DNA of 64,000 bases. Source: Balaenoptera acutorostrata (Eukaryota > Chordata > Mammalia > Artiodactyla > Balaenopteridae). Position 1 is the first letter of the stretch, and every line of letters begins with the position of its first letter. The notes under the pieces are model-generated. The model saw only the letters and a list, made by a program, of their open reading frames with translations, had not been told where the DNA came from and searched no databases. The DNA lies in assembly GCF_949987535.1 (NCBI RefSeq), contig NC_080066.1, positions 92,771,600 through 92,835,599 of the forward strand. The letters run 5' to 3'. This document shows, in pieces, positions 39,901 to 51,900 of this stretch. The position numbers and the translations under genes are program-made.

Positions 39901-42900
39901 AGATGCTTGATACGATTTCAACTTTCTTAAATTTACCGAGGCTTGATTTGTGACCCAAGATGTGCTCTATCCTGGAAAATGTTCTGTGTGCTCTTGAGAA
40001 GAAAGTGTATTCTGCTGCTTTTGAGTGGAACGTCCTATAAATATCAATTAAGTCTATCTGGTCTACTGTGTCATTTAAAGCTGTGTTTCCTCATTTATTT
40101 TCTATCTGGATGATCTGTCCATTGGTGTATGTGGAGTGTTAAAGTCCCCCACTATTATTGTGTTACTGTGGATTTCCCCTTTTATGGTTGTTAGCATTTG
40201 CTTTACATATTGAAGTGCTCCTATGTTGAGTGCATAACTATTTATAATTGTTATATCTTCTTCTTCTTGGATTGATCCCTTGATCATTATGTAGTGGCCT
40301 TCCTTGTCGCTTGTAACAGTCTTTATTTTAAAGTCTATTTTATCTGATATGAGCATTGCTACTCCAGCTTTCTTTTGATTTCCATTTGCATGGAATATCT
40401 TTTTCCATCCCCTCACTTTCAGTCTGGATGTGTCCCTAGGTCTGAAGTGGTCTCTTGTAGACAGTATATATATGGGTCTTGTGTTTGTATCCATTCAACC
40501 AGTTTGTGTCTTTTGGTTGGAGCATTTAATCCATTTACATTCAAGGTAATTATCAATATGTATGTTCCTGTTACTGTTTTCTTAATTTTTGGGGGTTTGT
40601 TTTTGTGGGTCTTTTTTTCTCTTGTGTTTCCCACCTAGAGAAGTTCCTTTAGCATTTGTTGTAAAGCTGGTTTGGTGGAGCTGAATTCTCTTAGCTTTTG
40701 CTTGTCTGTAAAGCTTTTGATTTCTCTGTTGAATCTGAATGAGATCCTTGCTGGGTAGAGTAATCTTGCTTGTAGGTTTTTCCCTTTCATCACTTTAAAT
40801 ATCCTGCCACTCCCTTCTGGCCTGCAGAGTTTCTGCTGAAAAATCAGCTGATAACCTTATGGGGATTCCCTTGTAGGTTATTTGTTGCTTTTCCCTTGTT
40901 GCTTTTAATATTTTTTCTTTGAATTTAATTTTTGTTAGTTTGATTAATGTGTGTCTTGGCATGTTTCCCCTTGGATTTATCCTGTATGGGACTCTCTGTG
41001 CTTCCTGGACTTGATTGACTATTTTCTTTCCCATGTTAGGGGATTTTTCGACTATAATCTCTTCAAATATTTTCTCAGACCCTTTCTCTTTCTCTTCTTC
41101 TTCTGGGACCCCTGTAATTCAAATGTTGGTGCGTTTAATGTTGTCCCAGAGGTCTCTGAGACTGTCCTTATTTCTTTTCATTCTTTTTTCTTTATTCTGC
41201 TCTTTGGCTGTTATTTCTACCATTCTATCTTCCAGCTCACTTATTTGTTCTTCTCCTTCAGTTCTGTTATTGATTCCTTCTAGTGTATTTTTCATTTCAG
41301 TTGTTGTGTTGTTCATCACTGTTTGTTTGTTCTTTAGTCCTTCTAGGTCCTTGTTAAACATTCTTGTATTTTTTTGATCTGTGCCTCCATTCTATTTACG
41401 AGATTTTGTATCATCTTTACTATCAGTACTCTGAATTCTTTTTCAGGTAGTTTGCCGATTTCCTCTTCATTTATTTGGTCTTGTAGGTTTTTACCTTGTT
41501 CCTTCGTCTGTACCATATTTTTTTGTCGTCTCACTTTTTTTGATGGGTGGGGCCGTGTTCCTGTCTTGCTGGTTGTTTGGCCTGAGGCATCCAGCACTGG
41601 AGTTTGCAGGCAGTTGGGTGGAGCTGGGTCTTGGTGCTGAGATGAGGACCAATGGGAGAGCTCACACCCATTAATATTCCCTGTGGTCTGAGGTTCTCTG
41701 TTAGTCCAGTGGTTTGGACTCAGCACTCCCACCACAGGAGCTCAGGCCTGACCCCTGGCCTGGGAACCAAGGCCCTGGTCACACAGGGATTCCTCCCGTC
41801 CCCTTAGGTGTCCAAGGTCCCTCACCAGCGCCTGGTTGGTGCCCTAGATGTCAGGAGACATGAACTCTACGTCCTCCTACTCCACCATCTTGACTCCACA
41901 CCCTGCATTTAAGTTTCTTTCATGTCTTTTTCATGGCTTGATAGCTCATTTCTTTTTAGTGCTGAATAATACTACATTGTCTGGATATACCAGTCTATTT
42001 ATCCGTTCAGCTACTGAAGGACATCTTGGTTGCTTCCAAGTTTTGGCAATTATGAATGAAGCTGCTCTAAACATCCGTGTGCAGGTTTTTCTGTGGACAT
42101 AAGTTTTCAACTCATTTGGGTAAATATCAATACCAAGGAGTACTCGATCATATGGTGAGAGTATGTTAGTTTTGGAAGAGACCACCAAACTGTCTTCCAA
42201 AATGGCTGTACTGTTTTGCATTCCCACCAGCAGTGAATGAGAGTTCCTGTGTCTCCATATCCTTGCTAACCTTTGGTGTTGCCAGAGTTCCAGATTTTGG
42301 CCATTCTAATAGGTATGTTGTGATATGTCATTGTCTTAATTTGCATTCCCCTGATGACATATGGTATGGATCTTCTTCTCATATGCTTATTTGCCATCTG
42401 TGTATGTTGTTTGGTCAGGTATCTATTAAGCTCTTTGGCCTATTTTTTTAATAGTGTTGTTTGTCTTCTTATTGTTCAGTTTTAAGAGTTCTTTGTATAT
42501 TTTAGATAACTAAGTCCTTTATCAGGTGTGTATTTTGCAAATATTTTCTCCCAGTCTGTGGCTTGTCATCTGATTCTCTTGACATTGTCTTTTGTAGGGC
42601 AGTTTTAAATTTTAATGAAGTCCAGCTTATCAGTTATTTCCTTCATGAATTCTTTCTTTGGTATTTTATCTAAAAAAGCCATCACCATACCCAAGGTCAC
42701 CTAAGTTTCCTCCCATGTTACCTCCTAGGAATTTTATAGTTTTGCATTTTACATTTAGGTCCTTCCAGGTCTCTTCTTATTCTTGCTTGTCTGCCCGTGC
42801 TCCAGCCCCCAACCAAGGGGCAGTGCAGCTGCTCCATCGTTACCTGAGCTCTTTACTTCCATATATTTTTTACTTTAACCAGTTCCATCGTCTGTCTGCC

Positions 42901-45900
42901 ATAGACCCTCTTCTTAGAGCGATAGAGGTAGGGAAACAAGTAAATAAAGACTAAGAACTAATGCTCTGGGGGCTTCCCTGGTGGCGCAGTGGTTAGGAAT
43001 CTGCCTGCCAATGCAGGGGACCGGGTTCGAGCCCTGGTCCAGGAAGATCCCACATGCCGTGGAGCAACTGGGTCCGTGAGCCACAACTACTGAGCTTGCA
43101 CTCTAGAGCCCATGCTCCGCAATAAGAGAAGCCACTGCAGTGAGAAGCCCACGCACCGCAATGAAGAGTAGCCTCCGCTCGCCGCAACTAGAGAAAGCCC
43201 GCGTGTAGCAACGAAGACTCAACGCAGCCAAAAATAAATAAATAAATAAATTTTTTAAAAAAGAACTAATGCTCTGATTCAAGCTTGATGTGGCTGCTTC
43301 TTGGGGTCATCTTCCTGTTAATATTTTTAGCATTTGATTGAAATGACAAAAGTTCAGGCTTGCTAATTGAGATCCTTCTCTAATGATAGTATAAACTACA
43401 AGCAAACTAATAGAACCAGCTCAGCAATGTTAAGCAGGTCTTTTTAAGAGGTCTTCGTATGTGAATTTCAAATCTTCTGGACTCAGGGCAGGACTAGACC
43501 CCTCTCTAAAGAAGCTGCTAAGTGAAACATGTCTGGTTAATTTCACAGCCACTCACAGGACTGTTACTTTGGCAGTCCCTAACTTGGCGGTATTTGCATT
43601 GCTTCACTCCATTCAGTCTTTAGGTCTCTTTCCCATTTTTGACTTTCACACACACAGCTCTCTACAACAGGATGTCCCACAAAGAGACAAACTACAAAGC
43701 TGCCAAAAAGGGCTTATTTTTGCTACTCCTCTGAGCTGCACTACAAATTACTGCTGTTTGAAAAGGACCTGAATAAGCATCCTCCTTTGTAATAGGAGAT
43801 GCCTTTGATGGTACCTTGGCTTTCTTAGACATTCCCAAGTTCAGAGGTTTTGATTTGCTGTTCCTGAGAAACCACTTTCCCTGACCCTTTCTTTTTTTTT
43901 CATAGCTTGAAACGGCAGCCACAAGGGTCCACGCTATCATTCCTGCCCCGTGGCTGAAGGAGCATGTGTATTTTCTTTTGAAGCTTATGCTGCAGCAGTG
44001 TAGGACCCAGTATGAGCTGGGGAAGCTTTTACAGCTGTTTGTTGGAATAGAGCATCTCTTCTCTGACGGTAAGACAATACTTACAGGTAAGTTGCTGTTA
44101 AGAAGTTAGCTTACCTAATCCTGAAAATATTTTAGAAGGGCATTCAGGAAATTAAAATGCATAGGATATAAGACATTACAGTCCAATACAGGGTGTGAAG
44201 AAGAGGTTACAGGAAACTTCAGTCATGGTTAAAGCATTTACAACAGCACAACAGGGTATAACACAAGTAATACAACTATCTACTAATTCTAAGCAAATAG
44301 CCAAATTTCCCCTGGCTAGCCTCTATACTACCCTGTCACTATTATTGTTCTCTTTGACAAGTAACCTTAACATGTCATCATTGTTCAAGGTCACAGACTT
44401 GTTTCAGGAATGCCTAATTCATTTTGAAGGTTTTAAGAGACAAATTGTGTCGATTTTTTCCAGATTCCTCCAGACATTGGCAGTCTCTAAGCTTGTTGCT
44501 GATTGAATGAAACCAGTATTGCCTTACCCTCTTTTCTACTTGTCTGATAATTTCAAGTTTTTGTTGAGTGATAATGTTCTTTTACGCTAGATTCTGGTAT
44601 TTTTCACTACCAGGGTTATTTTATCACATTTAAACTCACAGATGTTCAACTGGAAAGCTCACATTTGCACAGAACAGGCACAGAATGCCTGGGCTTCATG
44701 CCCGTGTTGTAGGCTGTGGGGCTGGTGACTAGAAGGGAAGGGGGGTGTTTCCAAAATGCAGTGTATATAAGCTACTGTCAGTTACTACGTAGACCAGACA
44801 GTAGGTCCTTTTAATATAAGGTACTTTCATTGGTCTCTAGTAACTTTAATTTTCTTAAGAAATAAATTTCCTGTTCTCTTGCCAGAGTTAACCCTATCCT
44901 TAAAAAATTACAAGGATTGTCTACATTGTTAACCATTACTATAATGCTTTTATTCACATAATTAAATTATTTCTGTTTTTATAGAATAGGTGTACGTGTA
45001 TATCATGTATGTGCTTAGAGAAAAGAAAGGTTTTTTAAAAGACTTATGTTTTATATTATGCCTGCAAAGAAACCCAGTATGCTCATACTGGTGGTTATTG
45101 TGCGAGGTGTCTCACTGTCCCTGGAACTGCGTAAATCAGAGCACAGCTCAGCAGGTGGCATTGGGAGCAGGCTCCTACAGAAGGTTTTTCATGCCCCTCC
45201 TTTATGGTAGGGCACACGTAGGCTCTATGCATACTATATTTGGGAGTAGGAGCAAACCCAGCCACATAAATTATTGGCAGAGAATTCCTAATGTTACTAA
45301 GGATAAGAATTTGTTTGATTTCACTTATATGTGGAATCTAAAGAACGAATGAACAAACAGAAACAAACTCATAGATACCAGGAACAAACTGTTGGTTGCC
45401 AGAGAGGAGGAGGGTGAGGGGATGGGCAAAATAAGTGAAGGGGATTAAGAGGTACAAACTCCCAGTTATAAAATAAGTAAGTCACAAGGATGTAATGTAC
45501 CATAGGGAATATAGTCAATAAAATTCTAATAACTTTGTATGGTGATAGTAACTAGATGTATCATGGTGATCATTTTGTAATGTTCAAAAATATCAAATCA
45601 CTATGTTGTACACCTGAAACTGATATAATATTGTTAAGTCACTTATATTATACTTTGATTAAAAAAAGAGAGAGAGACTTTCCTGGGGACATCAGGCAGT
45701 GCTTAGCTGGGTCTCCCTGGGTTAAGTTAGATAGGTATCTGGAGGAGCAAGTGGTGCTCCATTCTGAATACAGTGTACCACGTTAGAGCTTTGGCTGTTG
45801 ACCACCTGCAGTTTCAACTGTCCTAGAAGTTCTGTGTCTTGGTCCACATGATGCCTGCAGTGAATGAATGAGTGAACAATCATAAAAACAAATTTGTTCA

Positions 45901-48900
45901 AGGTAGGAGAAAAATCTGGAAAAAGATGGAACTAACCTGAATGAATGGCCAGATCTTCCCAAGGTTAACTGAGTTGCTACTACATAGTAGTCCACCAACT
46001 TCTGCCTGGTATATAAAGCCAGATTTATAGATGGAGTCCATGTGCTAATCTTAATAGTTCTTACTATATAGGAGTTGCCTTTGGCTTCCTCTGCCAGCCA
46101 ACCAGAGTAGAAAAATAGGTTTTTATTTTCCCTTTAACTACATTATTATGTTAAATATATTCTCCCCTCATATTTAGTTACTCTTGAAATGCCATAGCAG
46201 TATTTTACTGATTAAATGCTTATATCTGCTTCTCTTTGGCACAGGTCCAGATGTGAAGAAGCTGTGTGTCCTTAGCCAAATTTTGAAGGATACGTCCGTA
46301 GCCATTAATCGTGTAATTATTACCAGCTACAGCCTTGAGAATTTTCAGCATGAATGTAGATCAATTTTGGAAAAACTGGAGACAGATGGATACTTTGCTT
46401 TGGCCAGGAGGGTAGCAGAACTAGCTGAGCTACCTGTGGACAACTTGGTTATTGAAGAGGTATCATTAGTCTTTTAAGTTATTTAAAATCTTAGCTTTTT
46501 GAACCAGCATTAAGCAGAACTAAATGAGGTATGTGATTTACCAGTGATGATACTTTTTCGCTTTCGACACAGACATTACTTTCAGAAATGAATGAGCCTA
46601 GAATGCCCATTTTTGAGGAATGTTTCCTTTAATATAAGGTTAGCTTACAGGACATGCTACAATTATTTTACTTTGAATAGAATTAAATATAAGGTGGCTT
46701 CCTCTTGAACCTCATTCAATTAGATAAGTTTAGAGTTGTTTTTCATACCTTAACTTTCCAGATAAAATATCCAGGATCATCTGTAGCCAAGTCCCATGTT
46801 CTCTAACTTGATTTGGGTTTTAACAAGTATGGTATACCGAGGGAGCATTAGCATTTATGATATTTCTTTATCCAGGAAAGGCTAAAAATTGCTGTGTTCA
46901 ATTTCACAGATAACACAGGAAATGCAGACCTTAAAACACATTGACCAGTGGTCCCTGAAACAAGCAAGAATTGACTTCTGGAAAAAATGTCATGAGAATT
47001 TTAAGAAAAATTCCATTTCAAGCAAAGCAGCCTCTTCCTTTTTCTCAGCCCGGGCTCTTACGGCATGTGAGCGCCCAGCTGAAGAGGGACCAAGCAGCAC
47101 TGAGGAGCGCCATCTGCTGCTCACTCTGGCAGGACACTGGCTTGCCCAGGAGGACCTGGTGCCTTTGGAGGAGCTGGAGGAGCTAGAGAAGCAGATCTGG
47201 CTCTGCCGCATCACCCAGCACAGCCTCAGGGGAAACCAGGAGGAAATAGACCCCAGATGTTCTCAACAGATTTCAACTAGTGGTGAACTTTCCTTTGAAA
47301 GCTTAGCCAGTGAGTTTTCATTCTCTAAGTTGGCTGCTCTGAACACATCAAAATACTTAGAATTTAATGGCCTTCCATCCAAAGACACTTGTGAGAACAA
47401 ACTGAATTGGAAGGAGCAGGAGTCCCTAAACTTTTTGATTGGGCGCCTATTGGATGATGGCTGTGTGCATGAAGCAAGTAGAGTATGCCGATATTTTCAT
47501 TTCTATAACCAAGATGTTGCCTTGGTGTTGCATTGCAGAGCACTAGCTTCAGGGGAAGCTAGTGTAGATGACCTGCACCCAGAGATCCATGCTCTCTTAC
47601 AAAGTGCTGAGCTGCTTGAGGAAGAAGAAGAACCTGGCGTTCCTCTAAGGAAAGTCCAAAGCAGTAAGTGAAGGAGATGAAATTGCCCTGAGTCCTGTGA
47701 GGTGCTGTTGTTGGCATACTCTCCATTCTCTCCAGGAAGAAAGGGTCCCTTTTGGCGTACCAGTTACACTGTTAAGGGTAATTCATAAACTAGGTAATTA
47801 ACTAGTCAATGAAGTAGAAACACCTATGTCTTTTTTTTTTTAAACCTAGAGCTCTAGTTTATCGCATTTATTTATTTATTTATTTATTTATTTATTTGGC
47901 TGCGTTGGGTCTTAGTTGTGGCACATGGGATCTTCATTGCAGCATGCGAGATCTTTAATTGTGGCATGTGGGATCTTTAGTTGCAGCATGTGGGATCTTT
48001 TAGATGTGGTATGCAGAACCATTAGTTGTGGCATGCGAACTCTTAGTTGTAGCATATGGGATCTAGTTCCCTGACCAGGGATTGAACCCGGGCCCTCTGC
48101 ATTGGGAGCGCAGAGTCTTAGCCACTGGACCACCAGGGAAGTCCCATCTAGGTCTTTTAACTAGCTAAGTAACAAAGTTAGAGGGAATCTATCTGACTTG
48201 TGGCTAGTTCACTGAAATTTATCCTATGTAAATAATCATGTTTCCAATTGTACATGATCACATATAGAAATATGATTGATTTTTTATGTTAACCTTTAAT
48301 CCTGTGATCTTGCTGAACTCACTTATCCTAGGAGTTTTCTTATAGATTCCTTGGGATTTTCTATGGAGATAATCATATCTGTGAATAGAGGCAGTTCTGT
48401 TTCCTCCTTTCCAATCTATTTGCCTTATTTATTTTTCTTGCTTTACTGCTCTAGCAAGGACTTCCGGCATGATGTTGGATAGGGGTGGTGAGAGTGGACA
48501 TCCTTGCCTTGTTACTGATCTTAGGGAGGAAGCATTCAATCTTTCATCATTAAGTGTGATATTAGCTGTAGGTTTTTTGAAGATACCCTTTGTCATGTTG
48601 AGGAAGTTCCCTATTTGCTGAGAGTTTTTATCATGGATCAATGTTGAATTTTTTCCTGTTTTTTTCTGCATCCATTGATATGATCGTGTTTTGTTTTTTT
48701 TTCTTGTTTAGACTAGTAATACAGTAGATTACATTAATTGATCTTTTAATATATTGAACCAGCTTTTGTATTCCCAGGAAAAACCTCACTTGGTTATGGT
48801 GCATTATTCTTTTTGATATATTACTGGAATCAACTTGCTATTTTGTTGAGAATTCTTACATTTATGTTCATGAAGAATATTGATCTGTATTTTTTTTTAA

Positions 48901-51900
48901 TACCGTCTTTGGTTTTTGCATCAGGGTAATGCTCGTTTAATGCGTTTCTGGAAAACATTACGTGGAATTGGTGTTATTTCTTCTTTAAATGTTCAGTAGA
49001 ATTTACCAGTAAAACCATCTAAACCTGGAGATTTTTGTTTTGGAAGTTTTTTTTTTAAATTTATTTTATTTATTTACTTTTGGCTGTTTTGGGTCTTCGT
49101 TGCTGCACGCGGGCTTTCTCTAGTTGGGGTGTGTGGGGTCTACTTTTCATTGCAGTGTGCAGGCTTCTCATTGTGGTGGCTTCTCTTGTTGCGGAGCACG
49201 GGCTCTAGGCACACGGGCTTCAGTAGTTGGGGCATGCGGGCTCTAGAGCGCAGGCTCAGTAGTTGTGGCACGCTGGCTTAGTTGCTCCGCGGCATGTGGG
49301 ATCTTCCCAGACCAGGGCTCGAACCCGTGTCCCCTGCGTTGGCAGGTGGATTCTTAACCACTGCGGCACCAGGGAAGCCCTGGAAGATTTTTAACTACAA
49401 ATTTATTTCATAGTTATATGACTAATCAGGTTATCTTTTTCATCTCAGGTGAGTTTTGGTAGTTTGCAGTTTTTGAGGAAACCTTTTCTTGCCTTTGGGT
49501 TATTTGCACATTTTTTAGTCATCCATTTTAATTTGTGATTTTTTTTTTAATTATTAGCACCTTTAATTATTATTTATTTATTTATTTATTTTTTGGCTGT
49601 GTTGGGTCTTCGTTTCTGTGCGAGGGCTTCCTCTAGTTGCAGCAAGTGGGGGCCACTCTTCATCGCGGTGCGTGGGCCTCTTACTATCGTGGCCTCTCTT
49701 GTTGCGGAGCACAGGCTCCAGATGCGCAGGCTCAGTATTTGTGGCTCACGGGCCTAGCTGCTCCGTGGCATGCGGGATCCTCCCAGACCAGGGCTCAAAC
49801 CCGTGTCCCCTGCATTAGCAGGCAGATTCTCAACCACTGCGCCACCAGGGAAGCCCTAATTTGTGATTTTGACTGTATAGCTTTGCATAGCTTTTTTAAT
49901 TGGTTGCTCTATGGGTTACATTATACATTTGTAACTTTTCACAGTCTACTTAAAATTATATTTTAAGGGTAGAAACCTTACCATCATGTAGGTTACTTTA
50001 CTTCTCTCCCTTTATGTCTTAGTTGCCTTATTATATTACACCTACATACACTGAAAATCTCATCAAACAATGCCAATTTTTTGTTTTCAACCGAAAAATA
50101 TATTTTAACAAACTCAAGAGGAGAGTAGTTTATTATATTTACTCAGATATTTACAATTTTTCTTGCTCTTCCTTCATTCCTGATGTTCCAAGTTTCCTTC
50201 TAGTTTCTTTTTCCTTCTGTGTGAAGGACTTCCTTTAGTAATTCTTTCAGAGTTGTCTGCTAGAAACAGATTCTCTTAGTTTTACTTCATCTGAGAATGT
50301 CTCTATTGCACCTTCATTCCTGAAGGATGATTTTTGCTGGATATAGAACATTTATTATTTTCTTTCCACACTTAAAAATGTTCTGACACTTCCTTTTGAC
50401 TTCTGTGGTATTTGATGAATAATCTGCAGTCATTCGAATCATTGTTCCCCTGTAGATAATGCATTTTTCTCTTGTTGCTTTCAAGACTTTTTCCTGTCTT
50501 TTGTCTTCAGCAGTTTGGTTATAGCATGACTGGACATGTATTTTGGGGGGCTTATGCTATTTGGGGTTCACTGAGTTTCTTAAAAATGTGGCTTTATCAA
50601 ATTTAGGTAGTTTTCAGACATCATTTTTTTCAAATATTTTTCCAGCACCATACTCTTACTCCTCTCCTTATGGGACTCCAATGACTCCAATGAAACAAAA
50701 ACAAAAGTTATTGTTTCACAAGTGCCTGAAGCTTTGTTCAGTCTTTTTCAATCTTTCTCTGTTGTTCAGATTGGATAATTTCTATTTATCTATCTTCAAT
50801 TTCACTGACTATCTCCTCTGGCATTTCCATTCTGCTATCAAGATTTTTTTTTTTAATTTCTGTGATTTTTAAATTTCAGTTCTAAAACTTCCATTTTATT
50901 CTTCTTTATACCTTTAATTTCTTTGCTAAGACTTTCTGTTTTTCTGTTTATCTTAAGAGCGTTCATAATTGCTTGTTGGAACATTTGTAATAGCTGCTTT
51001 AAAGTCTTTTTCAGATAATTTCAACATTTATGTCATTTTAGTGCTGGGTTTCATCATTTGTCTTTCCTTTGTCTTATATGAGTTGAGATCTTCCTGTATT
51101 TTTGTATGCTGAATAACTTCATGTTGTATCCTGGACATTTCGAATAGTGTATTATGGGATGCTGCGTCTTGTTTAAATCCTATGAAGACTGTTGATATTT
51201 TTTTAGCAGGCAATTGACCTGGCTATGTTCAGACTACACGTTCCAATGTACTTTCTGTGGGCTGTGGTTCTAACATCATCAGTTCAGTTTTCAAATTCTT
51301 TGTGGTGCTGTTCAGATCCATCCTGTATGTGCCATCCTGTGGTCAGTCCGCAACCTGCGTAGTGGTCTGTCTGTTGACTTAGTTCTCAAAGTCTTTGATA
51401 TGTTGGTCGGGATCAGATCCACACATGCAAAGCCCAGGAATGAGCCCTAATGTTTATAAACAACTTTATTGTGTTGCTTTCCTGAATCTGTCTTCCAAGT
51501 ACTTTCTGGTTACCCGAGGCTTTCCTTTTCAGTCTTCTGGCCAAAGCTGGAGGTTTAGTTACCCCATCCTGTCATGTACTTTCCTGACTGCCCGCATCTA
51601 GGGCCAGCTGACAGGAGGATAATACAAAAGGGAACAGGGATTCACTCTGCCCCCTTAGGACCAGAGCACTTCTGATCCAAAAAGAAGGTCCCTCTCTGAG
51701 TTTTGGCTCTTGCCAGCTGCTGCTGCAGCCCCTCCCACCACAGCCGAGTGGTTGCTTAGGAGCTAGGACCAGAGAGGATGGGCTGTGGGAGTTCCCTTTC
51801 CGCTCCTTGAGCCTGCTCTGGAGGACGTCTCCTGGAGCCCACTCTCTTTGTGAGCTGTAGTGCTTGGTTCTGGGTTTCGGGCAGCGTTGCATTCACTCTG

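Larger units (their letters stand above)
36003..40640 (-). pseudogene. L1 ORF2 remnant (endonuclease-reverse transcriptase)
   Basis: The N-terminal endonuclease part (about 40100-40634) shows NVNGLNAP and CLQET and is split by a frameshift. The reverse transcriptase part shows FADD at 37713-37724. The C-terminal 703 codons (36003-38114) are still open. Frame breaks near 38115-38155, and two SINEs lie within the ORF. Not functional. Confidence 0.9.
35806..41890 (-). mobile_element. nearly complete cetacean-type L1, antisense, broken
   Basis: On the minus strand in order: 5' leader (from about 41890), ORF1 remnant, ORF2 remnant, 3' UTR ending near 35806. Frameshifts and two SINE insertions (about 38672-38970, 39422-39857) prevent function. 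The best-preserved LINE in the window. Confidence 0.9.
48235..51895 (-). mobile_element. old L1 (L1M class), antisense, in intron 30
   Basis: Reverse L1 from ORF2 ([17 protein letters not shown] fragment near 48500) to ORF1/5' region near 51200-51900; the upper limit is uncertain. Interrupted by SINEs at 49051-49380 and 49543-49856. Confidence 0.75.

Noticed and set aside
44195..44506. 103-codon open frame in intron 28
   Set aside because: No recognisable domain or homology, and no splice or codon-use support.
46889..46909. Open frame and ATG extending exon 30 to the left
   Set aside because: This part precedes a strong acceptor (atttcacag) and the spatacsin homology starts exactly after it.
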